Shown piece by piece: positions 1 through 7,098 of a DNA stretch of 12,915 nt. The notes under the pieces were generated by a model. The model was given only the letters and a program-made list of their open reading frames with translations, was not told the origin of the DNA and did not search any database. The stretch's first letter is position 1, and the number at the start of each line of letters is the position of its first letter. The position numbers and the translations under genes are program-made. This DNA is from Candidatus Odyssella thessalonicensis. GTDB taxonomy: Bacteria > Pseudomonadota > Alphaproteobacteria > Bin65. The DNA lies in assembly GCA_005240015.1 (NCBI GenBank), contig SBBV01000058.1, positions 1 through 12,915 on the forward strand. The letters run 5' to 3'.

Positions 1-1
1 C

Positions 2-616
2 CTGTTCGTGCTCGGCTCGATCTATCTCGGCTGGGCGACGGCGACCGAGGCCGCGGCGTTCGGCGTCGTCGGCGCACTCGTGCTGTCCGCGATCCAGGGC
101 TCGCTCACGCGCGAGACGTTCCGCACGAGCCTGCTCGGCGCGACGCGCCTCTACTGCATGATCGCGCTCATCCTCGCCGGCGCGCAGTTCCTCACCATCT
201 CGATGGGCTACATCGGCCTGCCGCGGGCGCTCGCCGACTGGATCGCGGGGCTCGGGCTCTCGCAGTTCTCGCTGATCGTGGCGCTCACGATCTTCTACAT
301 CATCCTTGGCTGCTTCCTCGACGGCATCTCGATGGTGGTGCTGACGATGGCGATCATCCTGCCGACCGTGCAGAAAGCCGGCATCGATCTGCTCTGGTTC
401 GGCATCTTCATCGTGCTCGTCGTCGAGATGGCGCAGATCACGCCGCCGGTGGGGTTCAATCTCTTCGTGCTGCAGGGCATGACCGGCCGGCAGATTACCT
501 ACATCGCGCGCACCGCGGTGCCGATGTTCCTGCTCATGGTCGTGGCGGTGCTGCTGATCTACTTCCTGCCCGGCCTCGTGACCTTCCTGCCGAACCGCAT
601 GATCGGCCCGGGCTGA
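2..616 (+). CDS. dctM: TRAP transporter large permease (DctM type), 3' part only
   Basis: This is the C-terminal half of the large membrane subunit of a TRAP (tripartite ATP-independent periplasmic) transporter, which imports organic acids or similar solutes using an ion gradient and a periplasmic binding protein. The frame is open from base 2 and gives about 204 residues, where full-length DctM proteins have roughly 425-440. Visible family signatures are GWATATEAAAFGVV near the start (the TPTEAAA-like segment), LGCFLDGISMVVLTMAIILP in the middle and EMAQITPPVGFNLFVLQG near the end. Several hydrophobic helices are evident, including a last one around LLMVVAVLLIYFLPGLV. The N-terminal half, the small DctQ subunit and the DctP binding protein would lie to the left of the window, so the substrate cannot be inferred. 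Family assignment is secure; the gene symbol is generic. Confidence 0.93.
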   Translation: MFVLGSIYLGWATATEAAAFGVVGALVLSAIQGSLTRETFRTSLLGATRLYCMIALILAGAQFLTISMGYIGLPRALADWIAGLGLSQFSLIVALTIFYIILGCFLDGISMVVLTMAIILPTVQKAGIDLLWFGIFIVLVVEMAQITPPVGFNLFVLQGMTGRQITYIARTAVPMFLLMVVAVLLIYFLPGLVTFLPNRMIGPG

Positions 617-622
617 CGGACG

Positions 623-682
623 CTCGGCCAAGTGGCCGAGCTTCGGGCGAAGCGAAGCTCGCCACTAGCTCGCCAAGCGAGC
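623..682. terminator. Cluster of three stem-loops after dctM
   Basis: Three hairpins follow the dctM stop codon. CTCGGCC (623-629) pairs with GGCCGAG (634-640) around a 4-nt loop. CTTC (641-644) pairs with GAAG (649-652). GCTCGC (668-673) pairs with GCGAGC (677-682). There is no T-run after any of them, so a classic intrinsic terminator is not shown. They may protect the 3' end of the transport operon message or be a small intergenic repeat. Confidence 0.4.
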
Positions 683-738
683 GACCTTGACTCGCCTCCG
701 CGCCCGCCCGCATCGTCCGCCGCAAACGGGAGGAGACG

Positions 739-1383
739 ATGCTCTACTACGGCTATTTCCGGTCCTCGGCGTCGTTCCGCTTGCGCATCGCCCTCAACCT
801 GAAGGGGCTCGCGCCCGAATTCAAATCGATCCACTTGCGCAAGGGCGACCAGTTCCACGCGGGCTACACCAAATTCAATCCGCAGGAGCAGGTGCCGACG
901 CTCGTCACGGACGCGGGCGACGTGCTCGTGCAGTCCCCGGCCATCCTCGAATGGCTCGAGGAGACGCATCCCAATCCGCCGCTCCTGCCCAAGGACCCGG
1001 TCGAGCGCGCGCGCGTGCGCGCGCTGGCGATGGCGGTCGGCTGCGATATCCACCCAATCGACAATCTCCGCGTCCTCACCTACCTGCAGAAGGTCCTGCA
1101 GGTGAGCGAGGGCCAGTTCGAGGACTGGTACAATCACTGGATCGCGCTGGGCTTCCGCGGGCTCGAGGCGATGCTCGCGGGCCATCCCAAGACCGGCACC
1201 TACAGCCACGGCGAGGCGCCGAGCCTGGCCGACGTCTACCTCGTGCCCCAGGTCTTCAACTCGATGCGCTTCAAGCTGGCGCTCACACCCTATCCCAACA
1301 TCAAGCGCATCTTCGACAACTGCATGAAGCTGCCGGCCTTCGACAAGGCCCAGCCCAAGAACCAGCCCGATTTCGAGGCGTGA
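739..1383 (+). CDS. maiA: Maleylacetoacetate isomerase / zeta-class glutathione S-transferase
   Basis: This cytosolic enzyme uses glutathione to isomerise maleylacetoacetate to fumarylacetoacetate in tyrosine/homogentisate breakdown; relatives act on maleylpyruvate. The 214 residues match the family length. The N-terminal thioredoxin-like domain carries SSASFRLRIAL (residues 9-19), the zeta-GST SSxSxR..IAL glutathione site, followed by QVPTL and a QSPAILEWLEE segment (the SNAIL/TRAIL region). The helical domain has CDIHPIDNLRVLTYL, a strong zeta-class signature, and ends with the usual PSLADVYLVPQV. Position 11 is Ala where eukaryotic zeta enzymes have Cys; I recall this as common in bacterial members. 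The ATG at 739 has a good ribosome site (GGGAGGAG, 729-736). Homogentisate dioxygenase and fumarylacetoacetase are not next to it here, so the physiological substrate is open. Confidence 0.9.
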   Translation: MLYYGYFRSSASFRLRIALNLKGLAPEFKSIHLRKGDQFHAGYTKFNPQEQVPTLVTDAGDVLVQSPAILEWLEETHPNPPLLPKDPVERARVRALAMAVGCDIHPIDNLRVLTYLQKVLQVSEGQFEDWYNHWIALGFRGLEAMLAGHPKTGTYSHGEAPSLADVYLVPQVFNSMRFKLALTPYPNIKRIFDNCMKLPAFDKAQPKNQPDFEA

Positions 1384-1446
1384 GGGCGAGGCAAGCCGGT
1401 CTTTGGTAAACAGGTGAGGCGGCCCCGGCACGCGTGACAACCAATT

Positions 1447-1490
1447 GTTAAGGATTCGCTGTTAACATGTCGATGTTAACCGAATATTCG
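1447..1490. promoter_or_regulatory. Three GTTAA repeats at 14-bp spacing plus a 10-bp palindrome
   Basis: GTTAA begins at 1447, 1461 and 1475, exactly 14 bp apart. The second and third also form a perfect inverted repeat, GTTAACAT (1461-1468) and ATGTTAAC (1473-1480). The palindrome CGAATATTCG follows directly at 1481-1490. A -10-like TAGAAT lies at 1506-1511, so the palindrome sits about where a -35 box would be. This looks like an operator for the secreted-protein gene starting at 1571. The repeats resemble TTAA-type CtrA half-sites, but the gap between TTAA boxes is 10 bp and not the 7 of canonical CtrA sites. Confidence 0.5.
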
Positions 1491-1570
1491 CGATAAGACT
1501 TGCAATAGAATCAAATATTTCGTACGTAGAACGATAGTCGACGCGCGGACGCCCAGTCCGGGGGCCTTAA

Positions 1571-2176
1571 ATGGGTCGTGCGTGCCTACGCGCCGTAGTT
1601 GTCGTCGCTGCCGGCCTCGCCGTTGCCGCGGGTGCCGGCCCGGCCGACGCGAAGCGCGTGCGGCCGCTGATCCCGACCGGCGGGATGTGGCAGTCGATCC
1701 CCTACACCAGCGAGGCCGCCGACCGCGCCGACTCGGCGACATCGAGCACCAGCAGCGCCACGCCGCGCGCCGCCGGAGAGGCGGTTGCGGCGAAAGTCGC
1801 GAAATCCGCGCCGGCCGCGGGCGCCAAGGGCGCGGCCCTCCCAAAAGCGCGGGCGCCGCGCCATCCCGTCGCCGCCGCCGCACCGGCCGAAGAGGCGCCG
1901 CGCACCAGCGCCGCGGCGCGCGCCAAGGAGCTCGACCGCCGCATCGGCGTGCTGATGCCGGGCGCCAAGCTCGGCGAGCCGATGCCGGATCGCGAAAATC
2001 CGGCCTGGCGCCGCCCGCGGCCCGGCCGCTCCGGCGCCGAGACCAACAGCCTGTCGCTTCCGCTCGACGAGACGGGCAAATCGGGCTTCGTCGCGCGCGG
2101 CTACCACACGCAGCCCGACGCGCAGAATCCGCAGGGCTCGACCGGCGCCACCTTTGGGCTGCGCACGAAGTTCTGA
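1571..2176 (+). CDS. Secreted/periplasmic Ala- and Pro-rich protein, function unknown
   Basis: I do not recognise this 201-residue protein. The N-terminus looks like a Sec signal peptide: MGRACLR, a hydrophobic run VVVVAAGLAVAAGA, and an ADA-K cleavage site near residue 28. The mature part begins with RPLIPTGGMWQSIPYTSE, then a low-complexity Ala/Ser/Pro/Lys linker over roughly residues 50-115. A more ordinary C-terminal segment follows, with ELDRRIGVLMPGAKLGEPMPDRENPAWRRP and a final GSTGATFGLRTKF. No catalytic motif is apparent. This frame was chosen over competing frames because of the signal peptide, the structured ends and a GGGGG ribosome-like site at 1560-1564. The upstream repeats at 1447-1490 may regulate it. 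It could be an envelope-associated or intrinsically disordered periplasmic protein. Confidence 0.65.
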   Translation: MGRACLRAVVVVAAGLAVAAGAGPADAKRVRPLIPTGGMWQSIPYTSEAADRADSATSSTSSATPRAAGEAVAAKVAKSAPAAGAKGAALPKARAPRHPVAAAAPAEEAPRTSAAARAKELDRRIGVLMPGAKLGEPMPDRENPAWRRPRPGRSGAETNSLSLPLDETGKSGFVARGYHTQPDAQNPQGSTGATFGLRTKF

Positions 2177-2182
2177 TCTGCA

Positions 2183-2255
2183 GGACCGCGCGCCTCTAGG
2201 CGCGCCCCTTTCGTTTCCGTCCACCATCAAGACCGCGCCTGGAGGCGCGCGGTCC
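2183..2255. repeat. Inverted pair of REP-like GC palindromes
   Basis: Two copies of a 22-base unit beginning GGACCGCGCGCC lie in opposite orientation at 2183-2204 and 2255-2234, separated by 29 bases. They differ at one base (T2197 against G2241), which still pairs as U-G in RNA. Each copy also folds alone: GCGCGCC (2188-2194) with GGCGCGC (2199-2205), and GACCGC (2231-2236) with GCGGTC (2249-2254). A short CCCCTTT follows the first hairpin, so it could terminate the gene ending at 2176. The paired, inverted layout resembles a REP doublet. Confidence 0.55.
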
Positions 2256-2258
2256 CAC

Positions 2259-2278
2259 AAAAGTCCACATGTGACTTT
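2259..2278. repeat. Short bulged palindrome
   Basis: AAAGT (2259-2263) pairs with ACTTT (2274-2278) around the palindrome CACATGTG (2265-2272), with bulged bases on either side. It lies just after the REP-like pair and may be part of the same intergenic element. No function can be assigned. Confidence 0.3.
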
Positions 2279-2318
2279 CGCGGTGTGAAAATCGGGGTCA
2301 GAGTAGATCTCCCATCCG

Positions 2319-2381
2319 TCACGCCGCAGCCGTGAGCGGGTTTTTCCATTTGAGCTCGGGAAGCGTCGGAAATCGCGGTCG
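2319..2381 (-). pseudogene. Broken 3' fragment of a vapC toxin gene
   Basis: The last 63 bases before the TGA at 2321-2319 match the end of the intact vapC (2750-2687) at about 54 of 64 aligned positions by hand, with one base deleted. Read on the minus strand, the frame ends in LKWKNPLTAAA, as the intact toxin ends in LKWTNPLAAAA. The matching upstream residues SDRDFRR (against TDRDFAR) are in another frame, so the deletion is a frameshift. Upstream of about 2384 no PIN-domain similarity remains and stop codons appear. The fragment is a relic of a second, related PIN toxin or a partial duplication of the neighbour. It cannot encode a working nuclease because the N-terminal Asp and helical core are missing. 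Confidence 0.75.
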
Positions 2382-2383
2382 CT

Positions 2384-2686
2384 CGGGTTCAGGATGTTGG
2401 TGGATGAGGATAGCGATGCTCATCGCACTTCCGGTGCTTGTTGCTGCGTCCGGTACCGGAATGGCTTTGGCCGGCGATCCGCCCCGGGGTGGCGCATTCG
2501 GGTGTGGCGATGGCGAGAGCGGGTTGCTCACGGGTCAGCTTCTGCCCGGACGTTCGGCGGATCCCGGCCCTGTACGGAATCTAACGCTTGGTCCGATCGC
2601 CCTCCGGATAGCGACAAAGCAGGTGTTCGGAGGGAATAGGGGTAATCGCGCCTCGACTGTGTTCCCGAGCTTCTCGAAATCCGCCA
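2384..2686. other. Intergenic stretch between vapC relic and vapC; no convincing gene
   Basis: About 300 bases lie between the vapC fragment and the intact toxin stop codon. I see no supported gene here. One plus-strand frame reads a hydrophobic MLIALPVLVAA start, but it runs antisense into the end of vapC and has no recognisable domain. One minus-strand frame (2687-2535) starts inside the vapC stop codon. The stretch is probably debris between the relic and the live copy. Confidence 0.5.
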
Positions 2687-3124
2687 TCACGCCGCAGCTG
2701 CAAGCGGGTTGGTCCATTTGAGCTTGGGAAAGCGCGCGAAATCGCGGTCGGTCGTGCAGAGCGTGGCGCCGTGTTCGAGTGCGATCGCGGCGAGCACGGC
2801 GTCCATGACGAGCGGGCCGGCCGTCTGCCCGTCGCGCATGAGGCCGCGGAGGATGTCCCAGTGCCGCTCGCCGGGATCGAGGATCTCGGCAGCGGGCTGA
2901 GCAAGCCATGAGGACACGGCTGCCTCGGCTTCGGAGACGGAAAGCGGGCGCTCGAACACGCGAGGATTCGTGGCGATCCTCAGGAAGGCCCAGAGCGAGA
3001 GCCAAGCAAAGCCGACAAGATCAGGCCCCGAAAGCGCGCCCTCGAGCCAAGCGCGGGTTCGTTCGTGTTGCTCCGCGCGCGGATGATAGGCGTAGAGCAG
3101 CAAGTTCGCGTCGACGAGGATCAC
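2687..3124 (-). CDS. vapC: VapC-type PIN-domain ribonuclease toxin
   Basis: This is the toxin of a type II toxin-antitoxin pair. VapC proteins are Mg2+-dependent RNases that cut tRNA or rRNA when freed from VapB. The 145 residues have the normal single PIN-domain length. Visible motifs are MILVDANLLLYA with the first acidic ligand Asp5, the LWAFLRIATNPRVF block (residues 44-57) typical of the Mtu-PIN subfamily, VMDAVLAAIALEHGATL with Asp108, and TTDRDFARFPKLKW with Asp126 and Asp128. The start is GTG at 3124-3122, overlapping the vapB stop by four bases (GTGA), which implies translational coupling. The acidic residues needed for metal binding in this subfamily appear intact, so the toxin is probably active. 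Confidence 0.92.
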   Translation of the reverse strand: MILVDANLLLYAYHPRAEQHERTRAWLEGALSGPDLVGFAWLSLWAFLRIATNPRVFERPLSVSEAEAAVSSWLAQPAAEILDPGERHWDILRGLMRDGQTAGPLVMDAVLAAIALEHGATLCTTDRDFARFPKLKWTNPLAAAA

Positions 3125-3369
3125 CGGTGGACAGAGCCCTCCACCTGCTCGAGGAGGTCGCCGACATTGTCGAGGGAAAGGCCGGGTTTGAGCGCGCCAA
3201 GATCGCGGGCGTCGACCTTGAAGGCCCGTCGGCGGGCACCTGCGTGCCGCGCGGCGAGCCCGCGGCGCAGTGCGTCGTTGACGATCTCGCGGAATGACCG
3301 GCCGCTGCGGCGCGCTTCCGCCTTGAGCTTTGCCGCAACGTCGTCTTCGAGGGTGAGTGTCGTCCGCAT
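3121..3369 (-). CDS. vapB: VapB-type ribbon-helix-helix antitoxin
   Basis: This 82-residue protein is the antitoxin partner of the VapC encoded directly downstream. The first part, MRTTLTLEDDVAAKLKAEA followed by RSFREIVNDALRRGL, has the beta-strand plus two-helix pattern of ribbon-helix-helix DNA-binding proteins. The C-terminal tail, with KVDARDLGALKPGLSLDNVGDLLEQVEG, resembles the toxin-wrapping segment of this VapB subfamily. The ATG is at 3369-3367. No Shine-Dalgarno sequence precedes it, and the promoter places the transcription start at or beside the A of the ATG, so the message is probably leaderless. VapB or the VapBC complex is expected to repress its own promoter through the inverted repeats at 3375-3400. 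Confidence 0.9.
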   Translation of the reverse strand: MRTTLTLEDDVAAKLKAEARRSGRSFREIVNDALRRGLAARHAGARRRAFKVDARDLGALKPGLSLDNVGDLLEQVEGSVHR

Positions 3370-3374
3370 GCTTT

Positions 3375-5020
<1,646 letters not shown>

Positions 5021-5026
5021 CTCCTC

Positions 5027-6340
5027 GTGACGCCGGGCGCGCGCATCCAGGCCGCGATCGAGCTCCTCGACGAGATCGAGCGCCAGCCTGCGGACGAGGA
5101 CGCCCCTCCAGCGGACGCCGTGCTAAACGCCTACTTTCGTTCGCGCCGCTACATCGGCGCCAAGGACCGCCGCGCCATCGGCGACGCCGTGTTCCAAACG
5201 CTGCGCCAGCGCGGGTACATCGACTGGCTGCTGACGGCCGAGCTCGGCCTTCCGGCCGAGAACCGCTTTCGCGCGATGTGGACCTTCGCGGTGCACGGCG
5301 GCATCAGCCCCGACCAGATCCTCGCCGCCTGCGACGGGAGCCGCTATCACCCGGCACCGCTGCCGCACGATCAGGCTCGTCGGGTGAGGCTGCTCGACCA
5401 GGGGGTGATGGAGACGCCGCCGACGCTTGCAGAGCAGGCCAGCATTCCCGCCGAGCTCGTGCCCGAGGTCGAGCGGCAATTTGGCGCCGATGCCTGGGCC
5501 GAGATGATCGCCTTCACCCAGCCGGCGCCCACCGATCTGCGCGTCAACACGCTGAAGGCGACACGCGAGCAAGCGGCGGCGGCGCTGGCGCAGGCCGGCG
5601 TGAAGACTGCGCCCACGCGCTACTCGCCGATCGGGCTTCGGCTCGAGACGCGTGCAAATCTGTTCAACCTCGCCCCCTATCGCAACGGCTGGATCGAGGT
5701 GCAGGACGAGTCTTCGCAGCTCGCGGCGCTGCTCGTCGAGGCGAAGCCCGGCATGCGCGTGCTTGATCTTTGCGCTGGTGCCGGCGGCAAGACGCTGGCG
5801 CTGGCTGCGGCGATGGGCAATCGCGGGCGCATCATCGCCTGCGACGTTTGGGAGCGCCGCCTCGCACGTATGGCGCCTCGCATTGCACGCGGCGGTGCGC
5901 GAATCATCAAGACTGTGCGTCTCGATCCGCAGGGCAAGGCCTACGACAGGCTCGGCGCATTCGACCGCGTCATGATCGATGCGCCGTGCACCGGTTCGGG
6001 CACCTGGCGCCGCCGGCCCGAGACCAAGTGGCGACTGACCCGAAACTGGCGGATCAACATAGAGACCGGGCAGCACATGCTGTTGGACGGCGGCGGCGCG
6101 CCTTTCGTGCGGCCGAATGGCCGACTGATCTTTGCCACCTGCTCGATCTTGCCCGCCGAGGGACGCCAGATCGTCGATGCCTTCCTCGCCGATCACAAAG
6201 GCTGGCGCATCATTCCCGCCGACAAGGTCTGGCGGGGCGTGCTTGGCACAAAGGCGCCGTTCGAAGGCCCCTACATGCTGCTGACGCCGCATCGGCATGG
6301 GACGGATGGCTTCTTCCTCGCCATCCTGGCGCCGCCATGA
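5027..6340 (+). CDS. RsmB/NOP2-type rRNA (cytosine-5) methyltransferase
   Basis: This is a SAM-dependent RNA m5C methyltransferase of the RsmB/NOP2/Sun family; RsmB itself modifies C967 of 16S rRNA, while the exact target of this alphaproteobacterial relative is not certain. It has 437 residues. The N-terminal part (about 1-140) has the family opening AARIQ-like AIELLDEI and YFRSRRYIGAKDRR, and lacks a clear NusB domain. The catalytic domain shows VLDLCAGAGGKTLALAA (SAM binding, about residues 245-262), FDRVMIDAPCTGSGTWRRRP with Cys321, and LIFATCSILPAEG with Cys372, the two cysteines used in catalysis and release. The start is GTG 5027, six bases after the guaB stop; there is no strong ribosome site, so translation is likely coupled. 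Its stop overlaps the next gene's ATG (ATGA). Confidence 0.9.
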   Translation: MTPGARIQAAIELLDEIERQPADEDAPPADAVLNAYFRSRRYIGAKDRRAIGDAVFQTLRQRGYIDWLLTAELGLPAENRFRAMWTFAVHGGISPDQILAACDGSRYHPAPLPHDQARRVRLLDQGVMETPPTLAEQASIPAELVPEVERQFGADAWAEMIAFTQPAPTDLRVNTLKATREQAAAALAQAGVKTAPTRYSPIGLRLETRANLFNLAPYRNGWIEVQDESSQLAALLVEAKPGMRVLDLCAGAGGKTLALAAAMGNRGRIIACDVWERRLARMAPRIARGGARIIKTVRLDPQGKAYDRLGAFDRVMIDAPCTGSGTWRRRPETKWRLTRNWRINIETGQHMLLDGGGAPFVRPNGRLIFATCSILPAEGRQIVDAFLADHKGWRIIPADKVWRGVLGTKAPFEGPYMLLTPHRHGTDGFFLAILAPP

Positions 6341-6888
6341 GCGGGTTCGCCGTGCGCGCCGGCATTCCCGAAGACGCGGAGAAGATCGCCGCGGCCTTCG
6401 TCGAGACCTGGCGCGCCACTTACCCTGGCATGCTGCCCGACCGAGTCCTGATCAAGATGTCGGACGAAGCGCAGGCCTTCTATTGGTCGCGCCTGCTGAC
6501 GGCGCGGCGCGCGCGTGAGTTCGTGCGCGTGGCCGTCAACGAGCGCAACGTGCTGGTGGGGTTCGGCAGCGCCGGCCCGAGCCGGGCGCGCGCGCCCAAC
6601 GAGGGCGAGATCTACACGCTCTACGTCCGCCCCGACTTCCAGAATCGCGGGATCGGCCGCGCGCTCATCTGCGCGCTGCTGCAGGGCGTGCGCGAGCGCG
6701 GCTGCCATCAGGCGATGCTGTGGGTGCTCGCCGCAAACCCCTCGCGCTTCTTCTACGAGGCAATGGGCGGCAAGAAGAGCCTCGAGCGCAGCGAGCGCCT
6801 CTGGGGCATGGACGTGGCGCAGATCGGCTATCGCTGGCCCAATCTCGCCTCCGTATTCGCGGAGGGCGGACCATGCGCGCGGAAATGA
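6337..6888 (+). CDS. GNAT-family N-acetyltransferase
   Basis: This 183-residue protein has the GCN5-related acetyltransferase fold and transfers an acetyl group from acetyl-CoA to an unknown amine. The opening FAVRAGIPEDAEKIAAAFVETWRATY is a typical alpha1-alpha2 segment. The core motif A is IYTLYVRPDFQNRGIGRALI, where QNRGIG is the pyrophosphate-binding loop for CoA. LWVLAANPSRFFYEAMGG is motif B with the usual N-x-x-R-x-F-Y-E pattern. The ATG at 6337 overlaps the methyltransferase stop by four bases, so it is translationally coupled to that gene. The pairing with a ribosomal RNA modifier might suggest a protein substrate in translation, but nothing in the sequence identifies it. Confidence 0.88.
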   Translation: MSGFAVRAGIPEDAEKIAAAFVETWRATYPGMLPDRVLIKMSDEAQAFYWSRLLTARRAREFVRVAVNERNVLVGFGSAGPSRARAPNEGEIYTLYVRPDFQNRGIGRALICALLQGVRERGCHQAMLWVLAANPSRFFYEAMGGKKSLERSERLWGMDVAQIGYRWPNLASVFAEGGPCARK

Positions 6889-6916
6889 CATGCGCATCAC
6901 AAACGGAAACGGTGAC

Positions 6917-7067
6917 AGACCACCAAGGCACCAACGGAAGTGAACAGGAGGCGCAGGGACGTAGAGAAGCACCTTCTTGCGCGCCCTTTTGCGCAAGCTT
7001 CACGCCTCTGCGTCCCTGCGCCTCCTGTGAATTCTTCTTGCTTGGTGTCTTCGTGCCTTGGTGGTCT
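6917..7067. repeat. 151-bp nested palindrome in front of guaA
   Basis: The gap between the acetyltransferase and guaA is almost entirely one palindromic element. Outer arms of 15 bp are perfect: AGACCACCAAGGCAC (6917-6931) against 7053-7067. Inner arms of 18 bp are perfect: 6944-6961, starting ACAGGAGGCGCAGG, against 7011-7028. The inner stem extends through a G-T pair and four more pairs to 6966/7006. Inside are GAAG (6966-6969) / CTTC (6998-7001), sharing base 6966 with that extension, and CTTGCGC (6976-6982) / GCGCAAG (6991-6997). CTTGGTG-type units recur on the right arm. The CACCAAGG and GGCGCAGG words resemble dispersed non-coding repeats I recall from many environmental genomes. It could act as an attenuating RNA hairpin before guaA or be a mobile repeat. 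Confidence 0.75.
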
Positions 7068-7098
7068 TAAATCGTCTGAGCAGGGAAGCGGATCCAAG

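Noticed and set aside
1448..1479. TTAA boxes as a canonical CtrA site
   Set aside because: The gaps between TTAA boxes are 10 bp; the CtrA consensus has 7.
2332..2721. Plus-strand frame with a signal-like MLIALPVLVAA segment
   Set aside because: It runs antisense over the vapC relic and into the intact vapC end, has no recognisable domain and no convincing ribosome site.
7029..7067. CTTGGTG-type repeats as a CRISPR array
   Set aside because: The units are short, not evenly spaced and part of a palindrome; there are no spacers or cas genes.
6940..7098. In-frame N-terminal extension of guaA
   Set aside because: It would be translated from the palindromic repeat; ATG 7099 has a ribosome site and gives the normal GuaA N-terminus.
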